Shown: one piece after another, positions 8,901 to 18,837 of the stretch
How positions within the stretch are numbered: the first letter of the stretch is position 1
How the letters are laid out: each line of letters starts with the position of its first letter
Source of the DNA: Sabellastarte sp. h YS-2021
Lineage: Eukaryota; Annelida; Polychaeta; Sabellida; Sabellidae
DNA length: 64,000 bases
Assembly (NCBI GenBank): GCA_964017235.1
Contig: OZ024930.1
Coordinates: 155,806,221 to 155,870,220 of the forward strand
Reading direction: 5' to 3'
Made by a program: the position numbers and the translations under genes
The notes under the pieces: model-generated
The model's database searches: none
Seen by the model: only the letters and a program-made list of their open reading frames with translations
What the model was told of the DNA's origin: nothing

Positions 8901-11604
8901 GGAGTCAATGGTTTGTGTTAAAACTATATAAGTTATGTCGTCATGCACTTTTTGTTTCTGATGGAGATGCGGTGTGGCAAACATTTATAGTTACCACTTC
9001 AAACAGTCTATTAAAGCACTATAATTTATTCTCTTTCTAGATTCCAGTGTAAACACATACTAATGATGTCTCATAATTACACTGTAAATAAATTTTATGT
9101 AACTCATAGGTTCTGTTCAGTATGTAAGGTCATGTATTGGCTAGTTTCAGTGGTGTCATCCATAGCATTTGGAACAAATGTTTGACAAAATACCTGACTA
9201 ATTTACACATGTCATAGCCAGCTTGACTGATTCCTATTCCACTAATGGTGAAAGCCTGAACGGTTATTGATCGATAACCTGGTGATTTGGATGAAAATTA
9301 AACAGTATTAAGGCCAAATTTAAAGCATTCTTCTGCAGTTTAAATTGTTACACAAACAGTTGCACTTTTAATGGAACAAAACAATGAATTACACATGACA
9401 TTGTTGTGTCTAATTAAGCGGCCCGTCAGGGACGCTTATTTGTTTTCACCGAAGTTCGACTGATCACCGCCGCCGCCGGATTATGGTCTCCCTTGAATAA
9501 CTTCTTAGCCTTTCAAATTTCGTTCTTATCTTTCTTTAAAACTATAGGGGCGGGAAAATTTTTTGGGATACTTTGCGCACACCTTAAGCTTTAGTTAAGG
9601 TAACCTTAAGCATAACTCCAAAACACACCGTCATCGCGTTTCAGAAAAAAACACACACACCTGTGCTATGAAATTTATCTGGTACATTCTAGACCAAATT
9701 TCCAAGGTCGGAAAGGATTTTCTCATCAATTGCACCATAGATACCTAAATGGGAGGTGTTTTATGTTTGTGAATTTTTTAAAAATTGTTACTTGGTCTGT
9801 ATCTCAAAAACGGTTAGGATTTCGGCGTTTTGTTGGATAACTTATTAAGCTACTTTTTGATAATCTTTCACATACCGAAGTTTTAGCCCTGTATCTGCAA
9901 TCTTAAGGTCACCTTAATGTCAAAAAAGGGGGTTCACTTAGTTTTTCACTTTTTTCAACCAAACTTGGCACATATATTAAGATTTGCCAAAGGAATATCC
10001 TGACTTTATGGTGACCTTAAACTCAAAATGTTAATGGACATATGGCCTGCTGAAAGTCATCAAATTGGAATAAAATCCTCTGGCTCCTTTCTTTTTCCAT
10101 TTTTTATATTGAAATTATCACTGGTATTAAAGTAGATAAAAATAATACTTATGGTCACCTTAAACTCTCAGTATGAATGGAGTTGTAGCCACCTTAAAGT
10201 GAAATAAGGGGGTTTTCAGTCTCCAAGTATCTTATTGTTCGACTGACCTCAGTTAAACTTTGCACACCTATAAAGGATGGCAAACCAAAGGGTTATCCTG
10301 ACTTTAAGGTGACCTTAAACTGTTAATATAATTTTGGCCCCCCTAAAGTCATAACATTTGAATAAAGCCGTCTGGCTCTTTTCTTTTTCCATATCTAACA
10401 TATATTGATATTGAAGGGACATTCTCATATTATGGTCACCTTAAAGTCGCAATCTGAATGAAGTTATGGCCACCTTGCAGTGAAATTATGGAGTTTTTAA
10501 TCTCCAGCTATTGTATTGTTCAGCTGACCTCACTTTAATTGTGCACACTTATTAAAGGTGAAAATAGGGACAAGTAACATACACAATGCAATAAAGTTCA
10601 CAGTTTCTATTGCTTATGATGCATATGTTGACATCTTTTATGGGTGACTTCTTTTTCATCAGGGCCGCTTCGTTTTTGTCAGCAAAAACATTCTTCTAGT
10701 TTGGACTTGAGACTTTATAAGTGGAAGGTTTTGTGTTTGTACTTTAGTGGTTTGGTTTTTACATCATCTGACAAAGTCTCTTTATTTACATGATCTGGTG
10801 ACATTGGGGGTATGAACATTGTGAACTTCTCTAAAACTACAGCATCTAGTTATGAAAACAGTACTGATTTGTCAATTTTGTTTTCTGTTGTTTAATACAT
10901 ATTTAAATATTCTATTAATTGTCTAATATTATATTTCAATCAGTGTCTCTTTTGTAAACTATCACATTGGTCACAGTATTGATTTTGTTCACTTATTACA
11001 CCGCTCAGTGCTTTGTCTTTTTCCACTCATCACATTGTTCAGTGTTTTGATTTTGTTCACTCATCTTATGACTCAATACTTTAATTTTATTCACTTGCCA
11101 CACCACTTAATACATTGATTTTATTCACTTGCCACACCACTCAATGCATTGATTTTATTCACTTTCCACACCACTCAATACATTGATTTTATTCACTTGC
11201 CACACCACTCAATGCATTGATTTTATTCACTTTCCACACCACTCAATGATTTGATTTTATTCACTTGCCACACCACTTAATGTTTTAATTTTATTCACTT
11301 TCCACACCACTCAATGCTTTGATTTTATTGATTTACCAAACCACTCAATGCTCTGATTTTGTTCACTTTCCACAATACTCAATTCGTTGATTTAATTCAC
11401 TGATCACAAGACTTATTCTGTTGATTTTGTCATGTTACTCTGTTTAAGTTTTGTTCACATTTCACAGTGCCCAGTCTGAGCCGCTCCTCCTTGATGAAGC
11501 AGGCATCTGTGATCCATTCAGCACGCCAGAGTTCAGCCCACATCACTCAGCACAAGGGTGACGCCAAGCCCTCGGCCCCCCAGCAACAGCAGACTGTGTG
11601 TTAG
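2832..11604 (+). CDS. NDRG: NDRG-family protein (N-myc downstream-regulated), C-terminal 188 residues, six exons
   Basis: NDRG proteins are cytoplasmic members of the alpha/beta-hydrolase fold that lack the catalytic triad and act in stress response, differentiation and vesicle or signalling roles. The exons join in frame (2832-2909, 3137-3237, 6100-6165, 6892-6991, 7742-7826, 11468-11604; 567 bases). Family hallmarks in order: YLLWHWFGK, DLVQ..NPTN..FID, RSDLGI, then CPVMLVAGESSPH with NSRLDP and WMK (compare the ALLVVGDSSP and NSKLDP blocks of vertebrate NDRGs), then AFRLFLQGMGY, and a Ser/Gln-rich tail ending TVC. The in-frame TAG just before 2832 fixes that exon's start. All junctions are GT-AG with matching phases. 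The 5' half of the gene is outside the window. Introns carry satellites and MITEs. Family assignment is firm; the paralogue is not. Confidence 0.92.
3137..3237 (+). CDS. NDRG: NDRG exon (KTMENNSDLVQMF...IDSFV)
   Basis: Acceptor TATTTTAG, donor GTCAA|GTAAGT. 33 codons plus two bases (phase 2). It contains DLVQMF and INPTN..YFID, which match the cap region of NDRG proteins. Confidence 0.93.
3238..3535. other. Intron sequence, no feature seen
   Basis: AT-rich intron sequence between the donor at 3238 and the satellite element starting near 3536. Confidence 0.6.
3536..5707 (+). mobile_element. Satellite-bearing element E4 with 5' hairpin and ~169-bp tandem core
   Basis: It begins with a near-perfect hairpin at 3553-3581 (TATGTCCACCCC pairing with GGGGAGTGGACATA). 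Two leader repeats follow (GGTTTCCAGACATTTT at about 3620 and 3775, each followed by GGGTTAATAGCTTGTATGGG), then about ten tandem units to about 5700. There is no coding sequence: the open frames in it are by-products of the repeat. It lies in the intron between the NDRG exons at 3137 and 6100. The architecture (hairpin, leader, 150-170 bp core units) resembles bivalve 'pearl' and HINE elements; this is an inference. No matching 3' hairpin was found after 5700. Confidence 0.6.
3944..5707 (+). repeat. ~169-bp tandem satellite, about 10 units, with 508-bp higher-order periodicity
   Basis: The phrase TTTGCCAAAAATGGCAAAAC recurs at 4086, 4256 and then every 167-170 bases to about 5440. Each unit contains CTATCTCC..AACCGTGCGAG, GATTTCGTCGAAATTTTCG and AAAATGGCGGCCATTTT. 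Units three apart (for example those near 4096 and 4604, and near 4266 and 4774) are much more alike than neighbours, giving a 508-bp higher-order repeat. The last unit (from about 5450) is the most diverged. Confidence 0.93.
5708..6099. other. Intron sequence upstream of NDRG exon 6100
   Basis: No feature beyond the splice acceptor AACTTTCAG. An open frame running from 5780 into the exon has no family similarity before the acceptor and is treated as chance. Confidence 0.6.
6100..6165 (+). CDS. NDRG: NDRG exon (RSDLGIYREF...VRNF)
   Basis: Acceptor AACTTTCAG, donor TTCAG|GTGACA. The first base completes the codon split after 3237 and the last two start the codon completed at 6892. RSDLGI matches the RRDLEI block of the family; the following FDHQKQKEVRN stretch corresponds to the variable linker before the CP.(L/M)LV strand. 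A GTAAGG at 6152 is rejected as the donor because it breaks the frame with the next exon. Confidence 0.85.
6166..6891. other. Intron sequence, no feature seen
   Basis: AT-rich, with short A and T runs; no coding or repeat structure recognised. Confidence 0.6.
6892..6991 (+). CDS. NDRG: NDRG exon (CPVMLVAGESSPH...STWMK)
   Basis: Acceptor GATCATTGCAG, donor ATGAAG|GTTTGT. One base plus 33 codons, ending in phase 0. It holds the strand CPVMLVAGESSP and NSRLDP..STWMK, the most diagnostic NDRG segment in the window. Confidence 0.95.
6992..7741. other. Intron sequence, no feature seen
   Basis: AT-rich intron sequence without recognised repeats or coding potential. Confidence 0.6.
7742..7826 (+). 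CDS. NDRG: NDRG exon (FECGGMVHEE...FLQGMGY)
   Basis: Acceptor TATTTGTAG, donor TATG|GTAAGG. 28 codons plus one base. CGG followed by APSKLCEAFRLFLQGMGY matches the CGG...PAKLAEAF..F.QGMGY end of the NDRG fold. Confidence 0.95.
8279..8640. mobile_element. hAT-type MITE, 362 bp, with 8-bp target duplication
   Basis: The termini are inverted repeats TAGGGCAGGGTCGGTA and TACCGACCCTGCCCTA. The flanks are the exact 8-base duplication ATACTTAC (8271-8278 and 8641-8648), the size made by hAT transposases. The interior has no coding capacity. It lies in the last NDRG intron in the window. Confidence 0.92.
8641..9414. other. Intron sequence, no feature seen
   Basis: Part of the 3.6-kb intron between the NDRG exons at 7826 and 11468. 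AT-rich, no recognised element. Confidence 0.55.
9415..10695 (+). mobile_element. Satellite-bearing element E2, bounded by two hairpins
   Basis: 5' hairpin TAAGCGGCCCGTCAGGGACGCTTA (9415-9438, shown here as arms TAAGCGGCCC and GGGACGCTTA) and 3' hairpin GTTTTTGTCAGCAAAAAC (10672-10689). TCAGGG(A/C)CGCTT occurs beside both ends as a direct repeat. The core (about 9560-10600) holds degenerate tandem units with GGTGACCTTAAACT and GCCACCTTAAAGTGAAAT, homologous to element E1. No coding region. The 5' hairpin matches that of E3 at 18445 and the 3' hairpin matches those of E1 and E3. Helentron-associated origin is inferred. Confidence 0.6.
10963..11410 (+). repeat. 34-bp minisatellite
   Basis: About a dozen degenerate copies of a 34-bp unit with core ATTGATTTTATTCACTT followed by CCACACCACTCAATG. 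The best copies lie between 11100 and 11300. It sits just before the last NDRG exon. There are no unique spacers, so it is not CRISPR-like. Confidence 0.85.
11468..11604 (+). CDS. NDRG: NDRG last coding exon with stop
   Basis: Acceptor ACATTTCACAG. The first two bases complete a Val codon, then PSLSRSSLMKQASV corresponds to the PSASMTRLMRSRTAS region after GMGY in vertebrate NDRGs. The Ser/Gln-rich tail ends QQQQTVC and TAG (11602-11604). It is shorter than the repeat-containing tail of NDRG1. Confidence 0.9.
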
Positions 11605-12016
11605 ACACACAGCCAGTCACACTACAGGCCCAAATCAAAGCATCCTATATCCAAGATTCTCACATTCCTAGTAGTGCTTATGGTCAAGTGGATAAACTTA
11701 ACCTTGAACGTCAATGTAACAGATGTGCTTTTATCAGTATATTAAGGCACTTATTTATTTGTCAGTTAGTGCACTAGAGCCTCTATTATATGAATATCTA
11801 AGGAATGTATAGTTGTTTTGGATTGATGTAAGTAGATATGTGGAACAGAAGGGGCATTTTGGTATAAAATAATGGTAAGTAATACATGTAGCTTGAGGTC
11901 ATAAAATTCAGGCAGTTCATATAAAAGAGGTTATATGCACAGATTACAGCACAAAACTGTTAATATATACAGTTTGTCAGATGTCATAGTTTCATCGTCA
12001 GTCAATTTATGGTTTT
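11605..12016 (+). other. NDRG 3' untranslated sequence (proximal part)
   Basis: Non-coding sequence after the stop. No AATAAA is present in this stretch, so the transcript probably runs further, possibly to the AATAAA at 18402. The distal limit cannot be set from the sequence. Confidence 0.5.
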
Positions 12017-13870
12017 TACCCCACAGCCCTTAAGGGCTGTCGGGGTATTGTTTTCACCCATTGTGTCCGGATGGGCGGGGGACGGGAAATAGTTTGTCTA
12101 GGCTGTATCTCAGAAACCGTAAGGTTGAGGAAGTTCATACTTGGCAGGGAGATTGGTTGGGGGTGTAGGTGTGCAACGTCATGGTCTGACCTTGATTTGA
12201 CCTTTGACCTTGCCGTGGTGACCTTGAGTTTGAAAATCTTGTCCGGGCTATATCTCGGCAACCATAAAGTGTAGGAAGTTGATACTTGGCAGGGACATTA
12301 GTTAGGGGGTGTAGGTGTGCAGCGTCATGCTCTGACCTTGACTTGATCTTTGACCTTGCCGTAGTGACCTTGACCTTTAAAATCTTGTCCGGGCTATATC
12401 TCGGAAAATGTAAGGTGTAGCAAGTTGATACTTGGTAGGGACATTGGTTAGGGGGTGTAGGTGTGCAACGTCATGGTCTGACCTTGATTTGACCTTTGAC
12501 CTTGCTGTAGTGACCTTGACCTATAAAATCTTGCCCAGGCTATATCTCGGAAACCGTAAGGTGTAGGATGTTGATACTTGGTAGGAACATTGGTTGGGAG
12601 TTGTAGGTGTGCAACATTATGGTCTGACCTTGATTTGACCTTTGACCCTGCCGTAGTGACCTTGACCTATAAAACCTTGTCCGGGCTATATCTCAGCAAC
12701 TATAAGGTGTAGGAAGTTGATACTTGGTAGGGACATTGGTTAGGGGGTGTAGGTGTGCAACGTCATGGTCTGACCTTGATTTGACCTTTGACCTTGCTGT
12801 AGTGACCTTGACCTATAAAATCTTGTCCGGGCTATATCTCGGAAACCGTAAGGTGTAGGAAGTTGATACTTGGTAGGAACATTGGTTAGGAGTTGTAGGT
12901 GTGCAACATCATGGTCTGACCTTGATTTGACTTTTGACCTTGCCGTAGTGACCTTTACCTATAAAACCTTGTCCGGGCTATATCTCAGCAACTGTAAGGT
13001 GTAGAAAGTTGATACTTGGTAGGGACATTGGTTAGGGGGTGTAGATGTGCAACGTCATAGTGTGACCTTGATTTGACCTTTGACCCTTGCCGTAGTGACC
13101 TTGACCTATAAACTCTTGTCTGGGCTATATTTCGGAAACTGTAAGGTGTAGGAAGCTGATACTTGGTGAGGACATTGGTTGTGGGTAGTAGGTGTGCAAC
13201 GTCATGGTGTGACCTTGATTTGACCTTTGTACTTGCCGTAGTGAACTTGACCTATAATACCTGGTCTGGGCTATATCTTGGAAACCGTAAGAGGTGTAGG
13301 AAGTTGATACTTGGTAGGGACATTGGTTGAGGGTTTTAGGTGTGCCACGTCATGGTGTAACACTGATTGACCTTTGACCTTGCTGTATTGACCTTTAAAA
13401 TCTTGTTGCACCTTTGGGTCTTTCTGTCGATGCAGATTAAGCACTGTTAAAGTCATATTAGAATTCATTAAGAATTTCCTTTTGCAAGTTCCCATTGTAA
13501 CAGATGGAATTTCATCAAGTGAGCCACAGGCTTTTCTCCAACACCACACATAAGCATTCATTGAATGTATTGCCACTTCTGTATGCATGGGTAATATTCA
13601 AAACATCCAAACCATAATTCGGCCATTTTTGGTTTACTGATAAATGCTGTCATTTTATTATTGAATTGTCTTGTTTTAAAACTTCATCTTTATATACATT
13701 TCTTTTCCTTAGATATCATTTTCTCTACTTAAGCATCATTTGGACCTTAATATAACTTACACTGCTCTGAAAGTATCTTGAACTTTGTACTGTTACACTT
13801 CTTCTATATCTCATGGTGTTGAAAAATATTTCCCCAGGCTGTGGGGTACGGGCATCTCTGATGCTATTTT
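12017..13870 (+). mobile_element. Satellite-bearing element E5 with 146-bp tandem core
   Basis: The 5' end is a hairpin at 12017-12046 with core ACAGCCCTTAAGGGCTGT enclosed by TACCCC and GGGGTA. The 3' end has CCCCAGGCTGTGGGGTA at 13832-13848; its reverse complement shares TACCCCACAGCC with the 5' end, so the ends are inverted relative to each other. Between them are a tandem array (12099 to about 13410) and about 420 bases of unique sequence. The right end also occurs inverted at 41993, which supports the boundary. No coding sequence. Helentron-like class inferred. Confidence 0.6.
12099..13415 (+). repeat. 146-bp tandem array, about nine units
   Basis: The GGGCTATATCTCGG motif starts at about 12245, 12391, 12537 and 12683 and continues at the same step to about 13270. 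Each unit reads through GTTGATACTTGGTAGGGAC, GGTGTAGGTGTGCAACGTC and runs of TGACCTTGA. The flanking units are the most diverged. Confidence 0.93.
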
Positions 13871-14070
13871 TCTATTTTGTTAAAGTATTTTGTCACCAGT
13901 TACATCTGCATTTATAAATATTCAACACTGTTGAACTCTAAACAGCTGTTGCAGGAAAACTGTATGACCCATGTAATATCTAAAGTTTTCAGGCACAATT
14001 ATCTCATGACTTAAATTCAGTTTCTTCACAGATTTTCTGGGATTTCAGGAAATGCTTGGCTACACAATTT

Positions 14071-15477
14071 CAGTCCTGTGGATGGGGAAAGGAAACAACT
14101 CTGTTAAACTGACTTGGCTTTATTTATTAGTATTGTTACACATTAAAACTTGTTAATAAACAATGTTACTGCTACTAATAGATTATTTCTTTTTTAGTTA
14201 CTACCATCAATTAGCTTTAACACTTTATTTACATAGTTCCTGATTAAGTTTTCAAGTACATAAGACTATATCACTGTTAAGGAACCACAATGCATTAAGA
14301 GTTATTTAAGAACATTTCTTATGCCTGTTAACCTGTTGCATTGTTACATACTGATTACTTCTTGTACATATAACCTGACATTGCAGTTCAAGGTCAACCC
14401 AGTAAGTTTACTTTCATTATAAAACTACACAACCCAAGGTACTGGTCAAAATCTAGATAATTCATCAACTAGCTATGCCAATAGTACCATCTGGTTGGCT
14501 ATCACAATGTTATACAACTTGACCTTGCAATGACCTTTAAACTGGAGTTATGTTATATAAAGAAGCACAGCCAAATGAAATGTACTATAACCAAATAAAA
14601 TGCGAATTAACAAAATGTTAGGCTACCAGAACAGCCATGTACCAGAGGGAGGGAGGGTTTGGGGTAAAACACTGTTTTGGAATACTGGCTAGCGTACACT
14701 ACCAGCCCCCTCAGTACTAGTTAAATGCACAGAACCCATGCTGTCCACAGTATTTAACCTCAATTGCAGACATCAGGTGATTTTTTCCCGCAATATAACT
14801 CATGAATATTCATGAGGGAGACCCCAACAGAGTAGTTCAACCTCCCCCACATTGCCAATACATGTGAATCAATACCAACTAACTAGTTTTAAAAACCCCC
14901 ATAGGAATACCTTCCCCCATCAGGACTGAACCACTGTGCTACACTTCGACGCATCACCCCTACAGTCCTGTGGATGGGGAAAAGAAACAACTCTGTTAAA
15001 CTGACTTGGCTTTATTTATTAGTATTGTTACACATTAAAACTTGTTAATAAACAATGTTACTGCTACTAATAGATTATTTCTTTTTTAGTTACTACCATC
15101 AATTAGCTTTAACACTTTATTTACATAGTTCCTGATTAAGTTTTCAAGTACATAAGACTATATCACTGTTAAGGAACCACAATGCATTAAGAGTTATTTA
15201 AGAACATTTCTTATGCCTGTTAACCTGTTGCATTGTTACATACTGATTACTTCTTGTACATATAACCTGACATTGCAGTTCAAGGTCAACCCAGTAAGTT
15301 TACTTTCATTATAAAACTACACAACCCAAGGTACTGGTCAAAATCTAGATAATTCATCAACTAGCTATGCCAATAGTACCATCTGGTTGGCTATCACAAT
15401 GTTATACAACTTGACCTTGCAATGACCTTTAAACTGGAGTTATGTTATATAAAGAAGCACAGCCAAATGAAATGTAC
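14071..15477 (+). repeat. Direct duplication of a 515-bp block with a 377-bp spacer
   Basis: 14071-14585 and 14963-15477 are almost identical (one clear difference is GGAAAGGAA versus GGAAAAGAA near the start). The outer flanks do not match each other, so no target duplication supports an LTR interpretation. The spacer 14586-14962 has a G-rich patch (GAGGGAGGGAGGG) and no coding region. It is a recent local duplication, or the terminal repeats of a very small element. Confidence 0.9.
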
Positions 15478-16670
15478 CAAGCCAAGAGAGTTCATAAGAG
15501 TGTAGGGGTTATGTAATATGTTGTTGAAAAGCAGAAGCCACAACAGATGCAGCCTTTGGGGTATCTGACAGATATGACCATATTGCATCTGACTTCCAAT
15601 GACCATGAATTTTTATATTTTCGAGAGGAACTTTTAATTCTAGGGCCAAAGTGGCACCACTGCGCCTAAAACAATGGAAAGGCTACACAATTTACCTGTA
15701 ACATGAATATAAAAATTATCCTGAAATTAACATTTGCCTTACTACTAAGTAATAGGCTACAAAATCTTAGGTATTTATTATAATAAAATTAATAGGTCAA
15801 TGAAGAGCTGTCTCTGTCTCACATGTTACATGATGTTCATTTTAAATATATATATTACTGTATGATGTCGCGCTAGTTGGAATGAGAGAACTTTTGGTGT
15901 GAAGATTTATGCATTTATAGAAACTATTATCTTAAATATAAACAATGATTATATCTAGGGAGGAGAACCAGTCCTTTCTCAATGACTAAATATAGAGTAT
16001 AATCATTAAATCTATTGTTGTAGTATTATAAATCTGTATGTATATCTGAAAAAACATTTTTGAAACCATACTGTTACACAATTTCTGGAAAAAAAAAATT
16101 GGACCAGTTCTTTTCACATTGATTACCTCATAATATTTCAACTAAGTCATTAACAAAGTGTTTCAGAAACCGATTGAGTTTGGGTCAAATTAATTTTTGA
16201 GTGAAGTACATATGGATTGTGTCTGCTGACTAACATTGTCAGCTGTTACCCATTTCTCTTACTGCATCTCTATAGTCTTGAGTTATGTATATGGTAGAAT
16301 GATATTCATTATTCAATACAAATATAAGCAAATCTGCCCTGCTTGTGTGTACAAATATGTTTGTTTATACAAAAACTTATCATTGAAACTGTGCTGCAGT
16401 ACAGTTTCTAAAAACAATTCTACATGTTCTTTAGACATTGATGGTAGCTACGTATAGAAAAGGGTAATGAGTGACATGAAAGGACTTGGAATAAGCTTTG
16501 AAATATGAAATATTGATATTTAACTGAGTTAATGGATAATCCAACTGTATGAGCCCATAAGAAATTGTCACTAGCATCTTGTTTTATGGAGTATTGATCA
16601 CATTGCACATTCAAAGTGAATTCAAAGTGTCCTGCCCCATAGATTTTGTGGAGCATATACAGTGCAAAGA
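15478..16670. other. Non-coding stretch, no feature seen
   Basis: AT-rich sequence downstream of the NDRG stop codon; short open frames show no recognisable protein. Confidence 0.6.
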
Positions 16671-16866
16671 CCTGGGGCCATATTCTACAACAATACTTAG
16701 ACCATTTCTAACTTAGATTTTAAGCATTTCTTAGATTTCAAGTAAGAAATTAGGAAACTGAACATTCCTAATTTTTGTTTCATGAATAAAAAGTCCAAGA
16801 AAAACCTTCCCTTACTTAGATCTAAGGTCACCTTATCTAAGAATTGTTGTAGAATACAGCCCCTGG
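16671..16866. mobile_element. MITE, 196 bp, ~30-bp terminal inverted repeats
   Basis: The left end CCTGGGG..(A)TATTCTACAACAAT.CTTAGA is repeated inverted at the right end (16837-16866) with about five differences. The interior is AT-rich and non-coding. I could not define a convincing target duplication, so the superfamily is open. Confidence 0.75.
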
Positions 16867-17109
16867 ACTTATTCATGGATATCTGAGCTATAGTCTCGTC
16901 AGACCTGTATAGTGCTTATCCCTGCATAGCCAAATTCTAAGGCATGTGAGAAAAAAATCATTGGTTAAATGTAAAAAAATCATCTGATTCAGCTAAATAT
17001 AAAGGAAACAATTGAGCTTTCCCATTTAGTTTGGGTGTTGGAATGTACCTATAGTTTATCTGCTGACACAAACATTGTCAGTTGTTACTATTCCATGTGA
17101 GGTATGCTG

Positions 17110-17504
17110 TAGTGGGTAAATTGTTTATCGATATTGCCGATATTTATTGTTTTGGAACTAGACTCCCGATATCGAGATCTAAACACGTATTTCAATATCG
17201 CCATTTTAAGTAAAACTGTAAACTTACACTGTTAATACTCGAAATAAAGCAAAAATCTGAAGACATTGTACACTTTTATCTCACATTTTTAAAGTTTTCA
17301 ATGCGTTTTTGATGAAAACTGCATTGTTTTGTTTTGATTCATTTCGTTTCCTGTTAGCGGTTCGGGAAACACTAAAATAAAACGTTTTCAGTTTCCCAAA
17401 TTCGGACTATTTGGTAGACAATATGAACCCCCCGATATCGCCCGATATTGAAATATTTTTACATTCAATATCGATACCCACAAAGCCAAACGATTTACCC
17501 CCTA
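17110..17504. mobile_element. hAT-type MITE, 395 bp, with 8-bp target duplication
   Basis: The ends are TAGTGGGTAAATTGTTT and its inverted counterpart AAACGATTTACCCCCTA. The 8-base flank GTATGCTG occurs at 17102-17109 and 17505-17512. The sub-terminal regions are rich in short palindromes such as CGATATCG and GATATCGAGATC. No coding capacity. Confidence 0.9.
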
Positions 17505-18444
17505 GTATGCTGTAAACTGTATGTATTTATTAGCAGATATCATGACATTTGCCAACTGTCACAACCTATTTCCTAATGCTTTTGGTTTTCTATTGGCTGT
17601 CATATGCTGTATTTGATCTAAATAATGGGACACATGGACTGGTGCACAGGTCAAACATAATTTTGAAAAAAGTGCTACTTTTTTTTACAAATATTCGTAC
17701 AAGTGTGTGACTGACAAATGATTTATGTATACATGTATGTCATTAGAATTTTATTCGTTCCCCTGTTCATTCTTGTTGCACCAAAGTTCATGCAGAAATG
17801 GTTCAGAAATCTAAAGTTTAAAGTTAACATTTTTTGTAATCACTGATGCCACATACGGATATGCATCTGTGTTTTTTTCACAATTTTTGAAGACACTGGT
17901 AGATCACAATGAGTATGACAACCCTTTTGATGTATGTTTTTAAATTTTATCAAGCAAAACGGTATAATAATACAATCCTCATCTTACAGATTCAGATTGA
18001 ATAGATTTTTCATCTGTTATGATAAAAATTAAACCAAACTCCACTTGGGTAATTGTTTCCCATAATTAATTATATTTTGTGTCTATCGTAAATATATTGT
18101 TGAAAGTTGATGTTTTTGTTCCCTCGCATTAAACTATAATTAGTCATTTGGATTTCTTGTTCTTTGTTGAAAACCTAGTTAAATGTTCATACTGTGATCC
18201 ACAAACAAAAGTAGCTTGTGATATCAACTCTATAATATTTTTGATGTTCAGAGTCTGTCATGTAATTAAAGATAAACTTGTTCACCAAATACGCTTAACT
18301 TTGTAACATTAGTCACGATATCTGTAAATATCAATGTACCTATTTATTATTAAGATGTTTGTGTACATTTTCGTCTATACACCATAGAATGTGCTAAAAA
18401 CAATAAAGTATTGTATAAATGTTCACATAACCATGCCTTTTATT
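17505..18444. other. Non-coding stretch, no feature except a candidate polyA signal
   Basis: AT-rich sequence before element E3; see the AATAAA at 18402. Confidence 0.5.
18402..18407 (+). promoter_or_regulatory. Candidate polyadenylation signal AATAAA
   Basis: A canonical hexamer followed by TATTGTATAAATG. It could end a long, repeat-interrupted 3' UTR of the + strand NDRG gene, 6.8 kb beyond the stop codon. Element E3 starts 38 bases further on. The link to NDRG is conjecture. Confidence 0.3.
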
Positions 18445-18837
18445 AAGCGTCCCTTGCGGGACGCTTGTTTGTGTATGGGAGAGCTTCCGGCTCCGGCGGC
18501 TCCGCATTTTGTTTTCCTTATAACTCTGTAACCGTTAGGCGGATTCTTTTCAAATTTGGCAGGTTTAGGCAGTAGCCTTGGGGAATTTTTTTGAATATGC
18601 TGCAGTGACATTTCAACCAATCAGAGAGGTCACATGACCAAAAATGTCTTTTTTCGATGGGGAAGCTTGTCCGGATGATAACTTGAAAGGAATTTTATCA
18701 ATTCACCTGAAACTTGGCAAATACATTCATTCTATTAAAATCTGGAAATCATTAGATTTTGGCATTGATTGGTCAAGAAATGGCCGAGTAATTAATGATT
18801 AATTAATCATTACAAATTTTCCAAATAAGGAAAACAC

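Noticed and set aside
10963..11410. Regularly spaced 34-bp repeats resembling a CRISPR array
   Set aside because: There are no unique spacers between copies and the context is an animal intron; it is a minisatellite.
14071..15477. LTR pair of a miniature LTR retrotransposon
   Set aside because: The block ends do not read TG..CA, no primer-binding site was seen after the first block, and the outer flanks do not form a target duplication.
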